DNA from: Proteus terrae subsp. cibarius
GTDB lineage: Bacteria; Pseudomonadota; Gammaproteobacteria; Enterobacterales; Enterobacteriaceae
NCBI RefSeq assembly: GCF_011045835.1
Contig: NZ_CP047349.1
Location: 558,001-622,000, forward strand
Length of the DNA: 64,000 bases
Direction of reading: 5' to 3'
Made by a program: the position numbers and the translations under genes. How positions within the stretch are numbered: position 1 is the first letter of the stretch; every line of letters starts with the position of its first letter. Positions 56,316-64,000 of the stretch are shown piece after piece. Below the pieces are notes generated by a model that saw nothing but the letters and a program-made list of their open reading frames with translations, did no database searches and had not been told where the DNA came from.

Positions 56316-59126
56316 ATGAGTGACTATAAAAATACCCTGAACTTACCAGAAACAGGGTTCCCTATGCGCGGGGATTTAGCAAAGCGCGAGCCAGAGATGT
56401 TATCACGTTGGTACAAAGAAGGTTTGTATCAAGCAATTCGTCAGGCTAAAAGTGGTAAGAAAACATTTATTTTGCACGATGGCCCTCCATACGCCAACGG
56501 CAATATTCATATTGGTCACTCAGTAAACAAAATTCTCAAAGATATTATTATTAAATCCAAAGGGCTGTCAGGCTTTGATTCTCCGTATATTCCAGGATGG
56601 GATTGTCACGGATTACCTATCGAACTAAAAGTTGAGCAAATCGTAGGTAAACCAGGAGAGAAAATATCGGCAGCGCAATTCCGCGAGGAATGTCGTAAAT
56701 ACGCTTACGAGCAAATCGAAGCACAGAAAAAAGATTTTATTCGTTTAGGTGTTCTAGGGGATTGGGAAAAACCTTATCTTACAATGGACTATAAAACTGA
56801 AGCGAATACTATCCGTGCATTAGCGCGTATTATTGCAAATGGTCACTTGTTAAAAGGGGCTAAACCTGTTCACTGGTGTACTGCATGTGGCTCATCACTG
56901 GCAGAAGCTGAAGTTGAATATTACGACAAAACCTCACCTTCCATTGATGTGCGTTTCACTGCCGTTAATCCAAGTGCAGTTGCCGCAAAATTCCATGCAA
57001 CAACGGATAAGCCAGTTTCTTTGGTTATCTGGACAACAACGCCTTGGACATTACCTGCTAACCGCGCTATCGCATTAAATGCAGAATTTAATTATGCCTT
57101 AGTCTCTTTTAACGATGAATGCGTGATTTTAGCCGCTGATCTTGTTGAAGGCGTAATGAAGCGTATCGGTGTAGAGAGCTGGGCTGTTTTAGGAGAATGT
57201 AAAGGTGTTGATTTAGAGCTACTACGCTTTAATCATCCATTTATGGGCTTTGATGTTCCTGCAATTTTAGGTGATCACGTTACGTTAGAAGCGGGTACAG
57301 GTGCTGTTCATACTGCACCAGGCCACGGCCCTGATGACTTTGTTGTTGGTCAAAAATATGGCTTAGAAGTTGCAAACCCAGTTGGACCAAATGGTTGCTA
57401 CTTAACAGGTACTTATCCAACATTAGATGGCGTTTTTGTTTTTAAAGCGAATGATGTCATTGTTGAACTGCTAAAAGAGAAAGGCGCTCTATTGCATCAT
57501 GAAGCCTTACAACATAGCTATCCTTGCTGTTGGAGACATAAAACTCCGGTTATTTTCCGTGCAACACCACAATGGTTTATTGGCATGGATAAAAACGGGT
57601 TACGTCAACAATCATTAAAAGAGATCAAAGGTGTTAAATGGATCCCTGATTGGGGTCAAGCACGTATTGAATCAATGGTTGAAAACCGTCCTGATTGGTG
57701 TATTTCTCGTCAACGTACTTGGGGTACGCCAATGTCTCTGTTTGTTCATAAAGAGACTCAAGAGCCACATCCTCGTACTTTAGAGTTAATGGAAGAAGTC
57801 GCCAAACGTGTTGAAGTGAGCGGCATTCAAGCATGGTGGGATTTAGATATCCGTGAAGTGCTGGGTGATGAAGCTGACGATTACATGAAAACACCAGATA
57901 CATTGGATGTTTGGTTCGATTCAGGATCAACCCACTCAACGGTTGTTGATGATCGCCCAGAATTCCACGGCAATTCAGCAGATATGTACTTAGAAGGCTC
58001 TGACCAACACCGTGGTTGGTTTATGTCTTCACTGATGATTTCGACTGCGATCAAAGGCAAAGCGCCTTACCGTGAAGTTTTAACACACGGTTTTACCGTA
58101 GATGGACAAGGCCGTAAAATGTCTAAATCTATCGGTAACACAGTCAGTCCTCAAGATGTAATGGATAAACTGGGTGCTGATATCTTACGTTTATGGGTTG
58201 CATCAACAGACTACACCGGTGAAATTGCTGTATCTGATGAGATCTTAAAACGTGCGGCTGATACTTATCGTCGTATTCGTAATACCGCTCGTTTCTTCTT
58301 AGCGAACTTAAATGGCTTTGATCCTGCAAAACATCAAGTTAAGCCAGAAGAGATGGTGACTCTTGATCGCTGGGCAGTAGGCCGTGCTAAAGCAGCGCAA
58401 GCGGATATTCTAAAACACTATGAAAATTACGATTTCCATAATGTTATTCAGCGCTTAATGCAGTTCTGTTCAGTGGAAATGGGTTCTTTCTACTTAGATA
58501 TCATCAAAGACAGACAGTACACTGCGAAAAGCGATAGCGTTGCTCGCCGTAGTTGCCAAACTGCGTTATTCCATATCAGTGAAGCATTAGTTCGTTGGAT
58601 GGCACCAGTTATGTCATTCACAGCAGATGAGATTTGGAATGAGTTACCGGGTGAACGCGCAAAATATGTTTTAACTGAAGAATGGTATACCGATTTATTT
58701 GGCTTAGATTCATCAGAAACTTTAAATGATGACTACTGGGCTGAATTACTTGCTGTTCGTGGTGAAGTCAATAAAGTATTAGAGCAAGCTCGTACAGATA
58801 AACTACTGCGTGGCTCTTTAGAAGCATCAGTAACTCTGTATGCAGATAAAGCTTTAGCAGATAAGTTAAATGCGTTAGGTAATGAACTGCGTTTTGTTTT
58901 ATTAACTTCTCAAGCGAAAGTGGCAGATATTAATGAAGCACCAGAAACAGCATTAGCTTCTGATATGGCGGGTTTAAAAATCGCCTTTAACAAAGCAGAT
59001 GGCGAAAAATGTCCTCGTTGCTGGCATTATGCGACAGATATCGGTCAAGTAGCGGAACACGCTGAATTGTGCGGACGCTGTGTTACTAACGTAGCCGGTA
59101 ACGGTGAAGAACGTAAGTTTGCTTAA
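56316..59126 (+). CDS. ileS: IleS, isoleucyl-tRNA synthetase
   Basis: 936-aa class I synthetase. The HIGH motif is in [17 protein letters not shown], the KMSKS motif in [12 protein letters not shown]. The editing domain contains [16 protein letters not shown] and [17 protein letters not shown]. The C-terminal zinc knuckle [10 protein letters not shown] ... CGRC is complete. Length close to the E. coli enzyme (938 aa). lspA begins 3 bp after the stop, so the pair is tightly coupled. Confidence 0.99.
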   Translation: MSDYKNTLNLPETGFPMRGDLAKREPEMLSRWYKEGLYQAIRQAKSGKKTFILHDGPPYANGNIHIGHSVNKILKDIIIKSKGLSGFDSPYIPGWDCHGLPIELKVEQIVGKPGEKISAAQFREECRKYAYEQIEAQKKDFIRLGVLGDWEKPYLTMDYKTEANTIRALARIIANGHLLKGAKPVHWCTACGSSLAEAEVEYYDKTSPSIDVRFTAVNPSAVAAKFHATTDKPVSLVIWTTTPWTLPANRAIALNAEFNYALVSFNDECVILAADLVEGVMKRIGVESWAVLGECKGVDLELLRFNHPFMGFDVPAILGDHVTLEAGTGAVHTAPGHGPDDFVVGQKYGLEVANPVGPNGCYLTGTYPTLDGVFVFKANDVIVELLKEKGALLHHEALQHSYPCCWRHKTPVIFRATPQWFIGMDKNGLRQQSLKEIKGVKWIPDWGQARIESMVENRPDWCISRQRTWGTPMSLFVHKETQEPHPRTLELMEEVAKRVEVSGIQAWWDLDIREVLGDEADDYMKTPDTLDVWFDSGSTHSTVVDDRPEFHGNSADMYLEGSDQHRGWFMSSLMISTAIKGKAPYREVLTHGFTVDGQGRKMSKSIGNTVSPQDVMDKLGADILRLWVASTDYTGEIAVSDEILKRAADTYRRIRNTARFFLANLNGFDPAKHQVKPEEMVTLDRWAVGRAKAAQADILKHYENYDFHNVIQRLMQFCSVEMGSFYLDIIKDRQYTAKSDSVARRSCQTALFHISEALVRWMAPVMSFTADEIWNELPGERAKYVLTEEWYTDLFGLDSSETLNDDYWAELLAVRGEVNKVLEQARTDKLLRGSLEASVTLYADKALADKLNALGNELRFVLLTSQAKVADINEAPETALASDMAGLKIAFNKADGEKCPRCWHYATDIGQVAEHAELCGRCVTNVAGNGEERKFA

Positions 59127-59129
59127 TTA

Positions 59130-59645
59130 ATGAAGAAAACACTTTGCTCTACAGGTTTACGCTGGCTATGGCTAGCTGTCGCCGTAGTGGTGTTGGATTT
59201 AGGAACGAAACAGTATTTCATGCAGACATTTCGTCTGTATGAATCTGTTGCTGTGATGCCTTTTTTCAATTTCACTTACGCCCATAACTATGGTGCTGCC
59301 TTTAGCTTTTTAGCAGATAAAGGGGGATGGCAACGTTGGTTTTTTGCACTGATTGCATTGGCGATCTGCATTACGTTATTGGTAATGATGTATAAAAACA
59401 AGGCGAGTGCCAAACTAAGTAACGTTGCTTATGCGCTAATTATTGGCGGAGCATTGGGTAATCTCTCTGATCGTCTGATCCATGGGTTTGTAATCGATTT
59501 CCTTGATGTTTATGTCGGAGATTGGCACTGGCCTACCTTTAATATTGCTGATATGGGGATTTGTATCGGTGCAGGGCTTATCATTATTGAGAGCTTTTTT
59601 CCTGATAAAAACGTCAGCCCTCAAGATGCAAAAAAGCAAAAATAA
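59130..59645 (+). CDS. lspA: LspA, prolipoprotein signal peptidase (signal peptidase II)
   Basis: 171-aa inner-membrane aspartic protease that removes signal peptides from diacylglyceryl-prolipoproteins. Four membrane helices are visible. The catalytic Asp pair is in [19 protein letters not shown] and [18 protein letters not shown] and the [12 protein letters not shown] segment are conserved. It would process lipoproteins such as LpoA and the PqqL-like protease of this window. Confidence 0.97.
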   Translation: MKKTLCSTGLRWLWLAVAVVVLDLGTKQYFMQTFRLYESVAVMPFFNFTYAHNYGAAFSFLADKGGWQRWFFALIALAICITLLVMMYKNKASAKLSNVAYALIIGGALGNLSDRLIHGFVIDFLDVYVGDWHWPTFNIADMGICIGAGLIIIESFFPDKNVSPQDAKKQK

Positions 59646-59668
59646 TCAGACAAGAAGTTAACTAAAAT

Positions 59669-59692
59669 AACCCCTGCCTTATGGCGGGGGTT
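59669..59692 (+). other. Stable hairpin between lspA and fkpB
   Basis: AACCCCTGCC (59669-59678) pairs with GGCGGGGGTT (59683-59692), 10 bp with one G-U, loop TTAT. Only a short T stretch follows, so it may be a partial terminator or RNA-processing element inside the operon. Confidence 0.6.
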
Positions 59693-59714
59693 ACGCTTAA
59701 TAGAAGGTATTAGT

Positions 59715-60185
59715 ATGGTTATGCAGGTACTCAACGACAGCGCAGTGTTGCTGAATTTCACTTTAAAGTTAGCAGATGGCTCTGTTGCTGAATCTACACA
59801 AGCGCATGGTAAACCCGCTCTTTTTCGTTTAGGTGATGAAAGTTTATCGCCAGCCTTAGAAGCTGAATTATTGGGATTATCAACGGGAGATAAAAAAACC
59901 TTTACGCTTGCGGGTGAACATCTTTTTGGTAAATACAATCCTGACTTGATCCAATACTTTATGCCTTCTGACTTTGCAGAGTCTGGTGTGCCAGAAGCAG
60001 GCACTATCATGCTATTTACAGCAATGAATGGCAGTGAAATGCCGGGCATTGTAAGAGATGTCACTGAAGATTCTGTGACGGTTGATTTTAATCATCCGTT
60101 AGCGTCAGAAGAAGTGACATTTGATATTGAAGTTGTCAGCATCAATCCAGAGGAGGAAACAACGCATGCAAATACTGCTGGCTAA
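59715..60185 (+). CDS. fkpB: FkpB, FKBP-type peptidyl-prolyl isomerase
   Basis: 156-aa SlpA/FkpB-type isomerase, short-chain FKBP with inserted chaperone flap. Motifs: [51 protein letters not shown] and VDFNHPLA. It overlaps the ispH start by 20 bp, indicating translational coupling, the same partnership as in E. coli (lspA-fkpB-ispH). Confidence 0.95.
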   Translation: MVMQVLNDSAVLLNFTLKLADGSVAESTQAHGKPALFRLGDESLSPALEAELLGLSTGDKKTFTLAGEHLFGKYNPDLIQYFMPSDFAESGVPEAGTIMLFTAMNGSEMPGIVRDVTEDSVTVDFNHPLASEEVTFDIEVVSINPEEETTHANTAG

Positions 60186-61119
60186 CCCACGAGGCTTTTG
60201 TGCGGGTGTTGACCGAGCTATCAGCATTGTTGACCGCGCTCTGGAAATCTATGGCGCACCTATTTATGTTCGTCACGAAGTCGTTCATAACCGCTATGTC
60301 GTTAACGACTTACGTGAACGTGGCGCTATCTTTATTGAAGAAATTTCAGAAGTTCCTGATAACGCGATTTTAATTTTTTCTGCTCATGGTGTTTCTCAAG
60401 CTATTCGCCAAGAAGCTCGTTCACGTAATTTAACCATGCTTTATGATGCAACGTGCCCATTAGTCACTAAAGTTCATATGGAAGTGGCAAGAGCAAGTCG
60501 TAAAGGCAAAGAAGCGATTTTAATAGGCCATGCGGGACATCCTGAAGTTGAAGGCACAATGGGGCAATACAATAACCCTGAAGGGGGAATGTATTTAGTT
60601 GAGTCACCTGCTGATGTTTGGAAATTAGAAGTAAAAGATGAAGATAATCTTTGCTTTATGACTCAAACAACGCTTTCTGTTGATGATACATCTGAAGTGA
60701 TTGATGCTTTAAATACACGCTTCCCAAAAATTATTGGGCCTCGTAAAGATGATATCTGCTATGCAACAACCAATCGCCAAGAAGCTGCAAGAGAACTTGC
60801 AGAAAAAGCAGATGTTGTATTCGTAGTTGGCTCTAAAAACTCATCGAACTCTAATCGTTTAGCAGAGCTTGCACAGCGAGCAGGTAAGCCTTCTTATCTT
60901 ATCGATAGTTTTGAAGATATTGATGAGTCATGGGTTGCTAATGCAAATATTGTTGGCGTTACCGCAGGAGCTTCAGCGCCAGATATTTTAGTTCAACAAG
61001 TCTTAGAACGTTTAAAAACCTTTGGTGCTGATGAAGTGATTGAATTATCGGGGCGTGAAGAAAATATTGTTTTTGAAGTCCCGAAAGAGCTTCGTTTAGA
61101 TTATAAAGTTATCGAATAA
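60166..61119 (+). CDS. ispH: IspH, 4-hydroxy-3-methylbut-2-enyl diphosphate reductase
   Basis: 317-aa iron-sulfur enzyme of the last MEP-pathway step, making IPP and DMAPP. The start at 60166 ([20 protein letters not shown]) has GAGGAGG upstream inside fkpB; 15 earlier codons are rejected. The three cluster Cys residues are in [18 protein letters not shown] and [10 protein letters not shown]; substrate His and Glu are in [14 protein letters not shown] and [11 protein letters not shown]. Last gene of the operon before a long hairpin. Confidence 0.97.
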   Translation: MQILLANPRGFCAGVDRAISIVDRALEIYGAPIYVRHEVVHNRYVVNDLRERGAIFIEEISEVPDNAILIFSAHGVSQAIRQEARSRNLTMLYDATCPLVTKVHMEVARASRKGKEAILIGHAGHPEVEGTMGQYNNPEGGMYLVESPADVWKLEVKDEDNLCFMTQTTLSVDDTSEVIDALNTRFPKIIGPRKDDICYATTNRQEAARELAEKADVVFVVGSKNSSNSNRLAELAQRAGKPSYLIDSFEDIDESWVANANIVGVTAGASAPDILVQQVLERLKTFGADEVIELSGREENIVFEVPKELRLDYKVIE

Positions 61120-61142
61120 TCTTACTTAAAGATGATAGTGAC

Positions 61143-61200
61143 TTTACTCAACACAAAAAAGCAGAGCGAATAACTCTGCTTTTTTTATGTGTTGAGTAAA
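61143..61200 (+). terminator. Long inverted repeat and terminator after ispH
   Basis: The inner stem AAAAAAGCAGAG/CTCTGCTTTTTT is a standard terminator. It is extended outward by TTTACTCAACAC (61143-61154) pairing with GTGTTGAGTAAA (61189-61200), so nearly 24 bp of stem can form. Confidence 0.88.
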
Positions 61201-61338
61201 ATTAAATGAATAATCATGCTGTTCATCTCTTTTACTGATAATGACTACGGTTTTGTGTGTTTTTCTTATCTCGAACGTTAAATGCTGGCATCAAGCGGAT
61301 GACATCGCTAATCTGTAAACAATAAATAGAGATAATAA

Positions 61339-62184
<846 letters not shown>

Positions 62185-62206
62185 TTTTTAAAAAAATAAC
62201 TTATTG

Positions 62207-62246
62207 AAAACTCATAATTATTTTTATATTTATGAGTTTTTGTTTT
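62207..62246 (+). terminator. Terminator after dapB
   Basis: AAAACTCATA (62207-62216) pairs with TATGAGTTTT (62231-62240), followed by TGTTTTG. Confidence 0.8.
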
Positions 62247-62376
62247 GTTTGTAATGTTTTTTTAACTATTTATCTTATTTTTATTTATTATCTCTATTTT
62301 TTCTTCTTTTTTACCTACCAAAATACACCAAATCCTTATTTTCAGCCTTATTTCTTTTTTTTTTAATTATCTTGGT

Positions 62377-62392
62377 AAGCAAACGGTTAAAT
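62377..62392 (+). promoter_or_regulatory. PurR box in the carAB control region
   Basis: AAGCAAACGGTTAAAT matches the PurR consensus ANGCAANCGNTTNCNT at all fixed positions but one. In E. coli PurR represses carAB through a site upstream of promoter P1, so position and sequence agree. Confidence 0.75.
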
Positions 62393-62416
62393 TTGTAAGA
62401 TTGATTATATAAATTG

Positions 62417-62447
62417 TCACTTGGTTAGCTAAAATGCTAATGAGTGA
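62417..62447. repeat. 31-bp interrupted inverted repeat upstream of carA
   Basis: TCACT-TGG-TTAGC, a 6-nt centre, then GCTAA-TG-AGTGA. Both arm halves are perfect with unequal 3- and 2-bp spacers, and a T6 run follows. It could be an operator near car promoter P1 or a weak terminator. Confidence 0.6.
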
Positions 62448-62549
62448 TATTTTTTAAATTAAAAAGGTGTTTTTTCTAGACATCTGCCTATTCGATCTTT
62501 AGAATGCGCCCAATTTGCCAAAAATTTGCCCAATTTTATGTTTTTGGCA

Positions 62550-62604
62550 TTGATTTAGAGTCTTAAATCTGAATTAATATGCATGAAATGTGATTTATTA
62601 TTCT
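62550..62604 (+). promoter_or_regulatory. Tandem ARG boxes over the probable carAB P2 promoter
   Basis: TGAATTAATATGCA (62570-62583) and TGATTTATTATTCT (62591-62604) match the ArgR half-palindrome pair TGAAT-N4-ATTCA with one and two mismatches. They are 21 bp apart, the standard ArgR spacing. A TTGATT (62550-62555) and TAATAT (62575-62580) give a likely promoter overlapped by the first box, as at E. coli carAB P2. Confidence 0.75.
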
Positions 62605-62616
62605 CTGGAGGGCGTT

Positions 62617-63780
62617 TTGATTAGAAAAGCTATACTGGTTCTAGAAGATGGGACCGAATTCCACGGCAAGTCGATTGGCGCAGAAGGCGCCGCCATCGGT
62701 GAAGTCGTTTTTAATACTTCAATGACCGGTTATCAAGAAATACTAACCGACCCTTCTTACTCCCAACAAATTGTTACTCTCACTTATCCCCACATTGGCA
62801 ATACCGGCGTTAATCGTTCAGACGAAGAATCAGAAACCATTCATGCTCAAGGCTTAATTATTCGCGACTTGCCATTAGTGATGAGCAACTATCGTGCGCA
62901 AGAAACGTTATCTGATTATCTTAAACGCCAAAATATTGTTGCTATTGCGGACATTGATACACGTAAGTTAACTCGTTTGTTGAGAGAAAAAGGCGCGCAA
63001 AACGGTTGTATTATCGCCGGTGAACATCTTGATACCAAACTTGCTCTTGAACAAGCCAAAGCCTTTCCTGGCTTAAAGGGGATGGATTTAGCCAAAACAG
63101 TAACTGTCAAACAGCCTTACCAATGGACTCAAGGAAGTTGGACACTAGAGAGTGAATTACCTAAAGCTAAATTAGCGACTGAATTGCCACTGCATATTGT
63201 GGCGTATGATTTTGGTGTGAAACGTAATATTTTACGTATGTTGGTGGATAGAGGGTGTCGAGTCACTGTTGTACCAGCACAAACATCAGCTCAAGATGTT
63301 TTAGCTCTTTCTCCTGATGGTATTTTTCTTTCCAATGGCCCCGGGGATCCAGAGCCCTGCGATTATGCCATTAACGCCATTCAAACTTTTTTAACTACCG
63401 ATATTCCAGTATTTGGTATTTGCTTAGGGCATCAATTACTTGCATTAGCTAGCGGTGCTAAAACCATCAAAATGAAATTTGGTCACCACGGTGGTAATCA
63501 TCCTGTTAAAGATCTAGATAAAAATACTGTGATGATCACAGCGCAAAATCATGGATTTGCTGTTGATGAAACATCACTTCCAGCCAATTTACGTGTGACA
63601 CATAAATCTCTGTTTGATGGTTCTTTACAAGGTATTCATCGTACAGATAAACCAGCGTTCAGTTTCCAAGGCCACCCAGAAGCTAGCCCAGGACCACATG
63701 ATGCCGCACCTCTTTTTGATCACTTTATCGAGCTTATCGCGCAATATCGTCAAAACCTGCAATCAGTGACAACAAAATAA
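62617..63780 (+). CDS. carA: CarA, carbamoyl-phosphate synthase small subunit
   Basis: 387-aa glutaminase subunit supplying ammonia for carbamoyl phosphate, used in arginine and pyrimidine synthesis. The start is a TTG at 62617, preceded by GGAGGGCG at proper spacing; E. coli carA uses the same rare TTG start, and the longer frame from GTG at 62590 lies in the operator. The class I glutaminase nucleophile Cys is in [15 protein letters not shown], with the His/Glu pair in [13 protein letters not shown]. The N-terminal domain holds [20 protein letters not shown]. carB follows 17 bp downstream. Confidence 0.97.
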   Translation: MIRKAILVLEDGTEFHGKSIGAEGAAIGEVVFNTSMTGYQEILTDPSYSQQIVTLTYPHIGNTGVNRSDEESETIHAQGLIIRDLPLVMSNYRAQETLSDYLKRQNIVAIADIDTRKLTRLLREKGAQNGCIIAGEHLDTKLALEQAKAFPGLKGMDLAKTVTVKQPYQWTQGSWTLESELPKAKLATELPLHIVAYDFGVKRNILRMLVDRGCRVTVVPAQTSAQDVLALSPDGIFLSNGPGDPEPCDYAINAIQTFLTTDIPVFGICLGHQLLALASGAKTIKMKFGHHGGNHPVKDLDKNTVMITAQNHGFAVDETSLPANLRVTHKSLFDGSLQGIHRTDKPAFSFQGHPEASPGPHDAAPLFDHFIELIAQYRQNLQSVTTK

Positions 63781-63797
63781 ATCAGGAGCGAAAGAAA

Positions 63798-64000
63798 ATG
63801 GCTAAAAGAACAGATATCAAAACAATCCTGATTTTAGGTGCTGGGCCGATTGTTATTGGGCAAGCGTGTGAATTTGATTATTCAGGTGCTCAAGCATGTA
63901 AAGCCCTACGTGAAGAGGGATATCGAGTTGTTTTGGTAAATTCAAATCCTGCAACCATTATGACCGATCCTGAAATGGCCGATGCAACGTACATCGAGCC
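63798..64000 (+). CDS. carB: CarB, carbamoyl-phosphate synthase large subunit (N-terminal part only)
   Basis: The first 67 codons; the gene runs off the right edge. It begins [16 protein letters not shown], then [20 protein letters not shown] and [21 protein letters not shown], matching the large subunit that makes carbamoyl phosphate from ammonia, bicarbonate and two ATP. A CAGGAGCG ribosome site precedes it. Second gene of carAB. Confidence 0.97.
   Translation, partial: MAKRTDIKTILILGAGPIVIGQACEFDYSGAQACKALREEGYRVVLVNSNPATIMTDPEMADATYIE

Overview
This 64 kb window looks like the chromosome of a Proteus-type gammaproteobacterium (Morganellaceae, most likely genus Proteus). Nearly every backbone protein matches the E. 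coli family in length and motifs, gene order follows E. coli in blocks, and the DNA is AT-rich (roughly high-30s % GC in backbone genes, by eye). The genus call is inference; no marker here fixes the species.

Layout. (1) 1-6.1 kb: end of lpoA, rsmI, the RNase P RNA gene rnpB, then yhaK/yhaJ, yqjF, yqjK-yqjE-yqjD and the DedA gene yqjA. (2) 6.1-10.9 kb: a 736-bp non-coding stretch, the serine/threonine symporter sstT, the dienoyl-CoA reductase fadH and a DoxX-family membrane protein. (3) 10.9-21.0 kb: an apparently complete nutrient-piracy locus. It holds a TonB-dependent receptor with an N-terminal signalling domain, an ABC exporter-like protein, an M16 protease predicted to be a lipoprotein, a FecI-type sigma factor, a FecR-type regulator and a dedicated TonB-like protein. 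It resembles the Fus ferredoxin-uptake system (yddB-yddA-pqqL in E. coli) joined to cell-surface signalling. (4) 21.1-34.9 kb: ettA, slt, trpR, yjjX, gpmB, rob, creA, arcA and the attenuated thrLABC operon, in the order of the E. coli 99.5-0 min region.

(5) 34.9-43.2 kb: a very AT-rich insertion between thrC and yaaA encoding a giant toxin in two reading frames. The first frame (1795 aa) carries a candidate YopT/C58-like Cys-His-Asp protease and ends in a TcdA/TcdB-type pore-forming domain. The second (924 aa) carries RTX calcium-binding repeats. The second frame opens exactly at a run of seven A, where a one-base (-1) shift would give one protein of about 2728 residues with an Mcf/FitD-like layout. 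This is the most striking item in the window.

(6) 43.2-64 kb: yaaA, talB, a secreted Sel1-repeat protein, mogA, the heat-shock pair dnaK-dnaJ behind a clear sigma-32 promoter, an EamA transporter, nhaA-nhaR, rpsT, the ribF-ileS-lspA-fkpB-ispH cluster, dapB, and carA with the start of carB. The car control region has a PurR box and tandem ARG boxes. No tRNA, rRNA operon, CRISPR array, insertion sequence or integrase was seen.
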